Source: Sulfitobacter sabulilitoris
GTDB taxonomy: Bacteria > Pseudomonadota > Alphaproteobacteria > Rhodobacterales > Rhodobacteraceae
NCBI RefSeq assembly: GCF_005887615.1
Contig: NZ_VANS01000009.1
Span: 1-54,586 of the forward strand
DNA: 54,586 nt
Direction: 5' to 3'
Part shown: piece by piece, positions 24,757-33,800 of the stretch
Numbering within the stretch: position 1 is the stretch's first letter
Layout of the letters: each line of letters begins with the position of its first letter
Translations under genes and position numbers: made by a program
The notes under the pieces: generated by a model
Databases searched by the model: none
What the model was told of the DNA's origin: nothing
Seen by the model: only the letters and a program-made list of their open reading frames with translations

Positions 24757-25694
24757 CGCAAGCCGGGGATGACCGTGAACCGCTTCAGGGCGCGATCGCC
24801 AACGCCCTGGACCTGATCCGTCGCAACGGTTCCGTGATGGATGGCTCCGTCACGACCACGGCGCCCCTGGGCAGCCTGCTCGATCAATGCCGCGCCCTGC
24901 ACCGCGCCTCGACCGAAGACCGCGCCGACCCCATCCGCCTGGTGCATCATTTCGCCTGCAGCGGCGGCACGATCATCTCGAAATGCCTGGCGGCCATGCC
25001 CAACGCCGTTCTGCTGAGCGAGATCGACCCGCTCAGCACCATTCCGATGGGCTACCCCAACCGGTTTTGTCCCACCGATTTGATTGAACAGTTGCACCGG
25101 ACGCGTCACCCCTGCCCCGACAGGCTGGTCATCGACATGTTTCTTGCAAGCCTCGACGTGCTTTATCAAAACACGATCAGAAGCGGCGGCTATCTTGTCC
25201 TTCGCGAACACTCCCACTCCCGGTTCTGCGAAAACCTGGACTGGACGGACCGCCCAACGGTGCGTGAAATGATCGCCGACCGTTTTGCCGTGCGGTCCGC
25301 CATTACCATCCGTCATCCGATGGCGTCCTACACATCGCTGCAAGCCAATAACTGGGTCCGGTTCACGCCATCCACACTCGAGGAATACGCCAGACGCTAC
25401 ACGGCCTTTCTGGATCGCCACGCAGGGTGCCCCACACTCCGCTACGAGGCGTTCGTGGCCGACCCCGAAGCGGCGATGAAGATGCTGTGCGGCCTGCTCG
25501 ATCTTCCCTATGCGCCGGGCAGCCCCACACTTGCCCCGACGATTTCCATGTCCGGCGATAGCGGGCGATCCGGCGCCACCATCGCCCCGCGCCCCAACCG
25601 CGAGATTTCGGAAAAGCTTGGCGAAGAGATGAAGGCCAGCCCCACGTATCGCGCGCTGTGCGACCGGCTGGACTACGATCCCGACTTCAGGTGA
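24753..25694 (+). CDS. Sulfotransferase-like protein
   Basis: A 313-residue protein of the P-loop sulfotransferase superfamily. LVHHFACSGGTIISKCLAAM (residues 63-82) is the phosphosulfate loop, in the variant form with Ser-Gly-Gly-Thr, and AITIRHPMASYTSLQ holds the 3'-phosphate-binding Arg and Ser. It is divergent from the sulfotransferase at 351, so not a recent duplicate. The ATG overlaps the previous gene in ATGA. The last codon is part of a convergent hairpin shared with ugd. Likely sulfates the local polysaccharide with PAPS supplied from elsewhere. Confidence 0.75.
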   Translation: MTQAGDDREPLQGAIANALDLIRRNGSVMDGSVTTTAPLGSLLDQCRALHRASTEDRADPIRLVHHFACSGGTIISKCLAAMPNAVLLSEIDPLSTIPMGYPNRFCPTDLIEQLHRTRHPCPDRLVIDMFLASLDVLYQNTIRSGGYLVLREHSHSRFCENLDWTDRPTVREMIADRFAVRSAITIRHPMASYTSLQANNWVRFTPSTLEEYARRYTAFLDRHAGCPTLRYEAFVADPEAAMKMLCGLLDLPYAPGSPTLAPTISMSGDSGRSGATIAPRPNREISEKLGEEMKASPTYRALCDRLDYDPDFR

Positions 25695-25730
25695 CCCCCA
25701 GATGACCGCCGCGCGATCCCGCGGGGGTCA
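25692..25730. terminator. Bidirectional convergent hairpin built from both stop codons
   Basis: TGACCCCC at 25692-25699 and GGGGGTCA at 25723-25730 form a perfect eight-base-pair stem. The left arm starts with the TGA of the sulfotransferase and the right arm, read on the minus strand, starts with the TGA of ugd. The loop is GC-rich and could fold further. No T-run is present, so termination may need Rho or act by blocking opposing transcripts. Confidence 0.55.
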
Positions 25731-26906
25731 ATCGGACCCGAACAGATCGCGCGAAAAGATCCGATCGGTGACATCCGACAATTCATCCGTCGCGCGGTTG
25801 GCCACGATCAGGTCCGCCTCGGCCTTGAACTGTCCAAGATCGCGCAGGACGGCAGAGCCAAAGAACTCGTCCTCTTGCAGGGCGGGTTCGTACACGATGA
25901 CCCGCACGCCCTTGGCCTTGATCCGTTTCATGATGCCCTGGATGGAGCTGAACCGAAAATTGTCCGACTCGCTTTTCATGGCCAGCCGGAAAATGCCCAC
26001 CGTTTTCGGAACCCGCGCCAGGATCTGATCCGCGATGAAATCCTTTCGAGTGCGGTTCGCCTCCACGATCGCCTGGATGAGATTCTGCGGCACGTCCTCG
26101 TAATTGGCCAGCAGCTGTTTGCTGTCCTTGGGCAGGCAATAGCCGCCATAGCCGAAGGACGGGTTGTTGTAATGGGTGCCGATGCGCGGATCGAGCCCGA
26201 CACCGCCGATGATCTGCCGGCTGCTCAGCCCGTGCACGAGCGCGTAGGAATCCAGCTCGTTGAAGAAAGCGACACGCATTGCCAGAAACGTGTTCGAGAA
26301 CAGCTTGATCGCTTCCGCCTCGGTGGATTGGGTGAACAGGACAGGCACATCCTGATCGATCGCGCCCTCCCGCAGGGCTTCGGCAAAGATCCGGGCGCGA
26401 TCCGATTCCTCGCCCACGATGATCCGCGAGGGGTACAGATTGTCGTGAAGCGCCTTTCCCTCACGCAGGAATTCCGGCGAAAACAGGATGTTGGGATTGC
26501 CCAGCTCGGCCCTGATCCGCGCCGTATATCCGACGGGCACCGTGGATTTGATCACGATCGTCGCATCCGGGTTGATCTGCTGCACCAGCGTCAGCACCGC
26601 CTCGACCGAACTGGTATCGAACTGGTTCGTCGCGGGGTCGTAATTGGTCGGGGTCGCGATGATGATGAAATCGGCGTCGGCATAGGCCTCTTGCGGGTCA
26701 AGCGTGGCCCGCAGGGAGAGCGACCGGTTGGCAAGGTAGTCGGACACCTCGGTGTCGATGATCGGGGATGTGCGGTCGTTGATGTCCGCGACCCGCCCGG
26801 GATCGATGTCGATTGCGGTGACATCGTGATGCTGGGCAAGCAAAACCGCATTCGAGATGCCGACATACCCAAGGCCTGCCACACCGAATTTTATTTTAGA
26901 CGTCAT
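25728..26906 (-). CDS. ugd: UDP-glucose 6-dehydrogenase
   Basis: A 392-residue NAD-dependent enzyme oxidising UDP-glucose to UDP-glucuronate. It has the N-terminal loop [11 protein letters not shown] (8-18), STVPVGYT, the [13 protein letters not shown] segment, [20 protein letters not shown] with the active-site Lys and Asn, and the catalytic Cys257 in [14 protein letters not shown]. The YGGYCLPKD form, and the length, match the short E. coli Ugd group more than the FGGSCFPKD group. Single gene, convergent with the sulfotransferase and divergent from the large glycosyltransferase at 27284. Provides an acidic sugar donor for the polysaccharide. Confidence 0.95.
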   Translation of the reverse strand: MTSKIKFGVAGLGYVGISNAVLLAQHHDVTAIDIDPGRVADINDRTSPIIDTEVSDYLANRSLSLRATLDPQEAYADADFIIIATPTNYDPATNQFDTSSVEAVLTLVQQINPDATIVIKSTVPVGYTARIRAELGNPNILFSPEFLREGKALHDNLYPSRIIVGEESDRARIFAEALREGAIDQDVPVLFTQSTEAEAIKLFSNTFLAMRVAFFNELDSYALVHGLSSRQIIGGVGLDPRIGTHYNNPSFGYGGYCLPKDSKQLLANYEDVPQNLIQAIVEANRTRKDFIADQILARVPKTVGIFRLAMKSESDNFRFSSIQGIMKRIKAKGVRVIVYEPALQEDEFFGSAVLRDLGQFKAEADLIVANRATDELSDVTDRIFSRDLFGSD

Positions 26907-27283
26907 AGCTGACCCGCCACATTATGCAAAAAAGCTGCGCAGTGCGGATTTTTCGCTCAAAACACCCAAGACAGGGACGCATACCAATATGCCGCGCTTT
27001 CTGGCCGTCTCCGTCACCCCTGTCAAGCAGGGGCGGCACGGGCGGCGATCGCGCCGGAGCCGCTTTGTAGCACCCCGCCCACAGGCCGGCGTCACGCGGA
27101 CATCTTTCGCGATCCGGGCAGGGAAGATGTTGTCGTGCAGCCCAGAGCCTCTATACAGGCGTCCAGACAATTCGCTTGTAAAAGGTAATGATCGAAAAGG
27201 TTGCAACCTTGACGGGATGTGCCTGCCTCTTCACTGCCTGCTGCGCTGCAGAAAGAGATTTTTTCGGAGTTCGCAACGCCAAG
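26907..27283. promoter_or_regulatory. Intergenic region between ugd and the large glycosyltransferase
   Basis: These 377 bases hold no convincing gene. Short open frames (for example minus strand 26922-27206) lack a ribosome site and look non-coding. It must contain the divergent promoters for ugd and the glycosyltransferase. A candidate plus-strand promoter is at 27130-27157. The glycosyltransferase frame is open back to ATG 27188, so part of this region could be translated. Confidence 0.5.
27130..27157 (+). promoter_or_regulatory. Candidate sigma-70-type promoter
   Basis: TTGTCG at 27130-27135 and TATACA at 27152-27157 are separated by 16 bases, close to the consensus. It lies about 130 bases before the preferred start at 27284 and 31 before the alternative ATG at 27188. 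Called by eye only. Confidence 0.4.
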
Positions 27284-30200
27284 ATGCCACCTATCGTTTA
27301 TATTGTTACACCTTGCATGAACGCCGTCGATACGATCGATCGCACCATCCTCAGTGTCGTGACCCAGGCCGGTGATTTTCGCATTCGCTACCATGTTCAG
27401 GACGGTGGCTCGACCGACGGGACATTCGAACGGCTGCTGTGGTGGCAAAAGCGGCTGGCGCATCCCGATTTTCCGGTGCAATGCCGTGGGCTGGATTTCA
27501 CCTGCGTCGCGGAACCCGACACCGGCATGTACGACGCCATCGTCACGGGCTTTGAAACCCTGGACGCCGACGCCGACGCCTTCATGACCTGGATCAACGC
27601 GGATGACGTGCTGATGTACGGGGCGCTGTCGACGATAGCGCGGCTCGAGGCCCAGTTTACCCCGGAACAACTCTCCTGGGTCGGGGGCAGCGCTGCAATC
27701 ATCAAGAACGATCACCTGGTGCATTCGCTTGACCGGCAGATCCCGACCGCGGTCATCCGCGAAGGGCTGTGCGAAGGGCTGCACTGGACGTTCGTGCAGC
27801 AGGAGGGAACGTTTTTCCGCAAATGGCTCTGGGATGCCGTGACCCCGGCCCGGACCATCCGGCCCATGCGTCTGGCGGGCGATTGGAACCTGTGGCGGCT
27901 TTTCGCGGCGAAATGCGCCTTCAACCAGCTTGAAACACCGCTTGGCGGCGCGCGGTTCGTGCAAAACCCGGATATGGCCGAAGCCAGGAGCAAAGCCTAC
28001 TTGGCCGAAGTCGATTCACATATCGCGCGGCCCGAACGTACGCAGGCAATGATCGGCCTCGACACGACGCAACCGGTCACGCACAGGCAGGTCTCGGCGC
28101 ATCAGGACAATGTTTTCAGCATTACGGACAAGGGCGCGCAGGATGCGTTCGCGCGCCACTATCAATCGGTCGTGGGCAGGCCGGCGGCCACGGAGGGGCG
28201 CAAGATACCGGATCGTCTGATTGCCAGGGGATCGGCGCGTCAGAGCGGCCGCGACCTCGATACGCCGACCGGCGGCGACCCCGTTCTGCGGCAAGGGAAC
28301 CTGATCGCATACGATCACGGCTGGCAATATCCCGCCATCACCGAAAAGCACGCCTTCCTTACGCTCAAGGCGGCCGGGGACATTCCCTCCGGTGTCACGT
28401 ATGTGGCCTATCCCTGGGCTACGCTGATCGACAAGGTCCAGTCCGGAACGAAGGATGCGGGAGAGCACCTGACGAGGTTCCGGGCCTTCTGCGCGGTGCT
28501 GCCCAAGACCACGCGCAAGGTTACCGTCTGCCAGCATATCCGGATGCGCGATTACCTGTATCTGTTCGAGGAGGCAGGGATCGACAATATCTTCTGGACC
28601 CATGCCACGCTGCAGGACCGCGATGCGCCGGCCGGCGGCCGGCAGACAGTGCGGCCCTTTCCATTGTACCCGGTGCAGATGTCGCAGGAATTCACCGACC
28701 CGGACGGCCACCGGCGCCCGCATCTGTTTTCATTCATCGGCGCAAAATCCAACCAATGGTACATGACGGATGTCCGCGCCTGGATACTGGATATGTTGGC
28801 CGACGACGAACGCGGGCTGATCATCGGCCGCGACACCTGGCATTACAACAAGGTCGTCTACGATCTTCAGATACGGTCCAACGCAGGCAGTGCCGATAAC
28901 GACCCTTCGTCGCTGATCAACCAAAGCGCCTCGGATGAGTTTCGCGAAAGTCTCTATCAAAGCGTCTTCTCGCTTTGTCCCTCGGGGTCCGGCCCGAATT
29001 CGATCCGGCTTTGGGAATCCCTTGGCGCCGGCGCCATTCCGGTCATCATGGCCGATACCTATGCGCCGCCCGGTGACCCCCGCCTTTGGGAGCAGGCCGC
29101 CGTTTTCTGCGCGGAAACGCCCGAAGCCGTGAAAGCGCTTCCCGACCGGCTTGCCGAAATCGCGGCGGATCCCGCACGATTGGCCGCGATGCGGCACGCG
29201 ATGCGGCAGCTTTGGCTGCTATACGGCCCGCACAGCTTTGTCACCGATGTGCAGATGCTGATGCTCGAACTTGGCTCCACTCCCGGCGCGGCCTCGCCGA
29301 TCGTGCGCGCCCAGAACAGCGACCTGCTGAATGAGCTTTACGAAACCGCCGCCAATTCGACCGAAATGCCGCAGCGGCAGGCGCAGCTGCTTTTGAAAAG
29401 CTGCGCCACGGCGCTGTTGCTCGCACCGGCAAAAATCGATGTGCTTGCCCAAAGCGACAGCCTCGAAGCCAGGGGGGTTGCCAAGGCGCGCGCCGCCGTC
29501 GGTCAGGGCCATGAACTGTGCCTGCACTTTGATCGCGTGCTCGACCATGCCCGCCGCCGCCGCAGGACCGTCAAGGCCCCCGCGGTCGCGCATGGGGCCG
29601 TGCCCGCCGTTGCGTTTTTCGGCAAGCACGGCAACCGCACCCCCCTCAGCTACGATCCGTTCCAGCGGGTGCTGGGCGACCAGCTTTTGCTTGTCGATGA
29701 CCTTTCCGCCGCCGATGTCCTGCTGACCGGCTTCAACATCGACCTGCGCGACAAGATCGACACCCTGAGGCCCGTCCTTGAGGCCCGGCCGGACACAAAG
29801 ATCGCCGTGATCTCGGAAGAACCGCTGTGGGACACCACTTGGAGCGGCGGCTTCGAGGATCGGGCGAGAACGATGACGGCGTCGGGCGCCGAATTGTCCT
29901 ATCGGTTCATCAACCACCAGAATTCGACACTTTTCGATTTTGACCGGATCCCCTATTTCCTGCTGACGAACGACAGCTTCATCGTCCGCTATCGCAACCT
30001 TCTGGCGGCGCAGTCCGATGTCTCTCCGGCCGACCTGCTGACGCGATGGGCCTCGGCCCCGGTGCGCGCGGCGTTCTTTGCCGAGGTCCGCAAGGGCGAA
30101 ACCTATTCCCGGAACTTCCCCGAGCACGACATCTACGGGTTGGGCACCTATCGCACCGAGGTCGCCGAGGCGACCAAAGGCGACGGCGTCATGCGTGTGG

Positions 30201-30634
30201 GCAAGGGCTGGACCGCCGGAAAGGCCACGGCGCCGCGCCGACAGGCCCTGCCCGACTGGCATCTCGATAAACTGGCGACGCTGACCGGGCAATGCAGGGT
30301 AATGTCGTCGTTCGAGAACACGCATCAGCACGCCTATGTGTCCGAAAAGATATTCGACGCTTTTGCCGTGGGCGCCGTCCCGACCTATTACGCAAGCCCG
30401 CGTCACCGGGTTTTCGACCTTGTCCCGCAAGAGACCATGATCAACACCTTCGGCCTGGATGCCGCCGCCGCCGCCCGCCGCATTGCGGAATTCGAACCCG
30501 ATCTGGACTTTGCCAAGGCCTATTGCGCGGCCCGCGACAACCTGTGCCGACGGTTCAGCAGCGGCGGGGACATCATCGCCGAACGGCGGCGTATTGTCCG
30601 TGAGGTCGTGAAGGACATCACCGCGCTGGCATGA
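27284..30634 (+). CDS. Three-domain glycosyltransferase: GT2, exostosin-like and GT10 fucosyltransferase-like
   Basis: A 1116-residue protein. Residues ~1-230 are a GT2 domain (YIVTPCMNAVDTIDRTILSV, VQDGGSTDGT, WINADD as the metal site). Residues ~330-680 look exostosin-like (HLFSFIGAKSNQWYMTD, SVFSLCPSGSGPNSIRLWE, LGAGAIPVIMAD). Residues ~780-1100 resemble an alpha-1,3-fucosyltransferase: KIAVISEEPLWDT, FENTHQHAYVSEKIFDAFAVGAVPTYY, where Glu and Lys of SEK and the following Ala-Phe-Ala region form the GDP-fucose site. A paralogue with the same order is at 46679-49729. I start at ATG 27284 by alignment with the paralogue; the frame opens at 27188. GDP-fucose genes gmd and fcl are in the window, which supports the third domain. 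Confidence 0.82.
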   Translation: MPPIVYIVTPCMNAVDTIDRTILSVVTQAGDFRIRYHVQDGGSTDGTFERLLWWQKRLAHPDFPVQCRGLDFTCVAEPDTGMYDAIVTGFETLDADADAFMTWINADDVLMYGALSTIARLEAQFTPEQLSWVGGSAAIIKNDHLVHSLDRQIPTAVIREGLCEGLHWTFVQQEGTFFRKWLWDAVTPARTIRPMRLAGDWNLWRLFAAKCAFNQLETPLGGARFVQNPDMAEARSKAYLAEVDSHIARPERTQAMIGLDTTQPVTHRQVSAHQDNVFSITDKGAQDAFARHYQSVVGRPAATEGRKIPDRLIARGSARQSGRDLDTPTGGDPVLRQGNLIAYDHGWQYPAITEKHAFLTLKAAGDIPSGVTYVAYPWATLIDKVQSGTKDAGEHLTRFRAFCAVLPKTTRKVTVCQHIRMRDYLYLFEEAGIDNIFWTHATLQDRDAPAGGRQTVRPFPLYPVQMSQEFTDPDGHRRPHLFSFIGAKSNQWYMTDVRAWILDMLADDERGLIIGRDTWHYNKVVYDLQIRSNAGSADNDPSSLINQSASDEFRESLYQSVFSLCPSGSGPNSIRLWESLGAGAIPVIMADTYAPPGDPRLWEQAAVFCAETPEAVKALPDRLAEIAADPARLAAMRHAMRQLWLLYGPHSFVTDVQMLMLELGSTPGAASPIVRAQNSDLLNELYETAANSTEMPQRQAQLLLKSCATALLLAPAKIDVLAQSDSLEARGVAKARAAVGQGHELCLHFDRVLDHARRRRRTVKAPAVAHGAVPAVAFFGKHGNRTPLSYDPFQRVLGDQLLLVDDLSAADVLLTGFNIDLRDKIDTLRPVLEARPDTKIAVISEEPLWDTTWSGGFEDRARTMTASGAELSYRFINHQNSTLFDFDRIPYFLLTNDSFIVRYRNLLAAQSDVSPADLLTRWASAPVRAAFFAEVRKGETYSRNFPEHDIYGLGTYRTEVAEATKGDGVMRVGKGWTAGKATAPRRQALPDWHLDKLATLTGQCRVMSSFENTHQHAYVSEKIFDAFAVGAVPTYYASPRHRVFDLVPQETMINTFGLDAAAAARRIAEFEPDLDFAKAYCAARDNLCRRFSSGGDIIAERRRIVREVVKDITALA

Positions 30635-30709
30635 TGCGCCGGATACACCGCCCGAGCGACCGGCGCCGCCGCGCGCCCGTCCGAGCGACCGGCGCGGCTG
30701 CGGCGCATC
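30633..30709 (+). repeat. Structured region with long-range stem and direct repeats after the glycosyltransferase
   Basis: GATGCGCCG (30633-30641, starting in the stop codon) is complementary to CGGCGCATC (30701-30709). Between them a 15-base sequence CCGAGCGACCGGCGC occurs twice (30652-30666 and 30681-30695), 29 bases apart. It may fold into a stable RNA 3' end. Function unknown. Confidence 0.5.
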
Positions 30710-30728
30710 GCCCGGTTGGGCCTGGGGT

Positions 30729-30752
30729 CACTGGGGCGCCGGTGGCATTTTT
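30729..30752 (+). terminator. Probable intrinsic terminator
   Basis: CACTGG (30729-30734), loop GGCG, CCGGTG (30739-30744) makes a six-pair stem with one G-U, followed after three bases by TTTTT (30748-30752). It lies about 100 bases after the stop at 30634 and before the S8/RTX gene on the same strand. Confidence 0.45.
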
Positions 30753-30880
30753 GCAAATGTATCAATTTTTCTAAAGCGCCTTGGACGCACGGTCCCGATT
30801 ATCGGGTAGACATCAAACATTGGCCATAATTTCCAGTATCATTTCGATGCCGCAAGCTTGTCAGCAATGAGGACGTTTTT

Positions 30881-33800
30881 TTGCCCACACGTTTTACCCC
30901 GACGGACCCGATCTACGCATTTCAATGGCACTATGACTATCTGGGGCAAAGCTTCGGGCTGAGCCGCGAAGGTATCGAACGGGTCTGGGCGGAATACAGC
31001 GGCGCCGGCGTGAATATCGGGGTCTTCGACACGGCGGTCGACCCCTACCACCCCGAATGGGCCGACCGTTTCAATTTCGATGCGCAGATCGAGATCACGA
31101 CACCGTCCGGCGCCGTGTACGAGGTGTCGAACGTCGACCGCGTGGAAAACCATGGCATCGGTGTCACCGGCCTGATCGCCGCGGGTGCGAATGGCACCGG
31201 CACCATCGGCATTGCCCACGGGGCCACGATTTCGTCTGCCGATGTCTATTCCGACTATGACCTGAGCCTGTTTCCCGCCTTTGCGACCTTCGAGAATGAA
31301 ATCGACGCGCCGCTGATGTCGCAGATCATGGGCGCCTACAAGAACTTCGACGTCGTCAACGCCAGCTGGCACAACGACTCGCTGTATAACCAGCCCTTGG
31401 CAAACGGCGTGGAGATGACCGCGCAACTGGCCGCCATCCGGTCCGCCGCCGACGAAGGCCGCGGCGGTCTGGGCACCATCATGGTCATGGCCGCCGGCAA
31501 CGATTTCGACGATATCTATTACGACGACAACGGCGTTGCCCGACGTATCTACATCGAGGATGAGGGCCAGAACCGCACGGCGGATATTCCGATCGATTTC
31601 CTGCGCTCAGGGCTGCAGGACAGCCCGACCTCGGCGCCGCGCGTCACCGTCGAAGACATCGCCGCGGGCACCCTGACAGCGGCGGAAGCCAGCGCGGGAA
31701 CCGATCGCCGGGTCGCCGCACGCGAAACCATCGTGGTGGGCGGATATACCCAGCGGCTGGAACTGCCCGATGGCAGTTTTCACGAAAGCCAGGTCGCGCC
31801 CTTTGCCTCCCGCGGCTCCGCCCTGCTCTTGTCCTCGCTCACGCGGATCAACCAGCCGCTGACGGATGTTCTGTCCGACAACCGGCTGTATCCGGGGCTC
31901 GGCGACAGTCCCAACCTGTTTGCCTCGCACCTGGCCGAATACGGCGATGGCATCGTCACGACCGGGATCGCCTCCGAAGTGGGATACGGCTGGGACGACG
32001 GGCAGCGGACCTATCCGGGCTCCACCAACAATTTCGGCGGCACCTCTGCCGCGACGCCACAGGTCAGCGGCGCCGTGGCCCTGATGCTGGAAAGCAACGA
32101 GACCCTGGGCTGGCGCGATGTGCAGAACATCCTGGCTCTGTCCGCGCATCATGTCGGGTCCTCCGTCTCCGGCTCGTCCAGCGGCTATGACAGCGAGAAG
32201 TTCGGCTGGGTCATCAACGGCGCGGACAACTGGAACAACGGCGGTCTGCATTATTCGGCCGACTATGGCTATGGCGCGCTCGATATCTTTGCCGCGGTGC
32301 GCATGGCCGAAGTCTGGTCGCTGTTCGGGCCGGCACAGGTGTCCGCCAACGAGGCCAGCGCCTCGGCGGCGGCAAACGCGAATACGACAATTCTCGGCGG
32401 GGGGGCCACAACCCCGGTCACGACCTCGCGCGACATCGTCCTGACGGCGGCCAATCTGGACGCGGAATACGTGGATCTCACCCTGGCGCTGATCCACCCG
32501 AATTTCGCCCAGCTGGATATTTTCCTCGTCTCGCCCTCGGGCACACGCATTGCCCTGCATGACGTCTCTTCGGACAATTTCGCCCATGCCGGTGTCTCGG
32601 ATGCCGGCCTGACATGGACCTTCCCGGTCAACAGCTTCCGGGGCGAAGACCCGAATGGCACGTGGCGGCTCGAGGTGGTGAACCGCGGCGGCTCGACCGG
32701 CCAGCTGCTGAACGTGTCGATCGACGTATATGGCGGCACTGCCACCAGCAACGACGTCAGCCATTTCACCAACGAGATATTTTCCGCGCAGTTCGCCGGG
32801 CGCCTGGGCCAGGATATCGTCGACACCAACGGCGGCAACGACTGGATCGACCTTGCGGCGGTCACTGGGAACGTGGAGGTCAACCTTGCCCGCGGCGGTG
32901 CCCTGACGCGGAGCCAGAACGGCACCGCGACCACCTTCGCACGGATCGGCGCGACGACGGATATCGAAAACGTCGTCAGCGGCGACGGAAATGACCGCCT
33001 GGTCGGCAATGGGCTGAACAACCGCTTGGTGGGCGGCCGCGGTGCCGATACGCTTCTGGGCGGCGCGGGCAACGACACCCTGGAAGGCGGGGCCGGGGCC
33101 GACAGCCTCGAGGGCGGCACGGGCAGCAATACGGTCGCCTATACGCTGTCGCGCGGCGCGGTGGCGGTCAACCTTGCCTCCGGCGGCGCAAGCGGCGGCG
33201 ATGCCGCGGGCGACAGCTTCGGCAACATCCAGAACCTGACCGGCTCGGACCACGATGACCAGCTGTCCGGCTCCGCCGCTGCCAACGTGCTGATCGGTGG
33301 CAAGGGCAACGATGTCCTCGCGGGGAATGGCGGCGCGGACAGCCTTTACGGCGGGCTTGGCGACGACACCCTGGCCGGCGATGCGACCTCGGCCCTGGTG
33401 AATGGCGGCGCGGGCGACGACCTTGTCGATTTCAGCGCGGCCGGAGGCGGCGTCAACGTCAACCTGGGCGCCGCGCGCTTTGTCGGCATCGAAGGCCTTG
33501 CCGGAGGCGCCGGCAATGACACGCTGACGGGGGATGCAGGCAACAACATCCTGATCGGCAACGGCGGCGCCGACCAGCTCATCGGCGGCGGCGGGATCGA
33601 CACGGCCTCCTACCGGACGGCCCTGTCCGGGGTGATCGCCAGCCTGTCCAGTCCGGCGGGAAACACCGGCGACGCGGCCGGTGACACCTATACCGGCATC
33701 GCCAACCTCGAGGGCTCCGGGTCCGCCGACAGCCTGACCGGGAATGGCGGCGCGAACCGGTTGATCGGGAACGCGGGCAACGACACGCTGACCGGGGCCG

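Noticed and set aside
26922-27206. Possible 94-codon gene between ugd and the large glycosyltransferase
   Set aside because: No ribosome site, Arg/Cys-rich composition unlike neighbours, and it lies in the expected promoter region.
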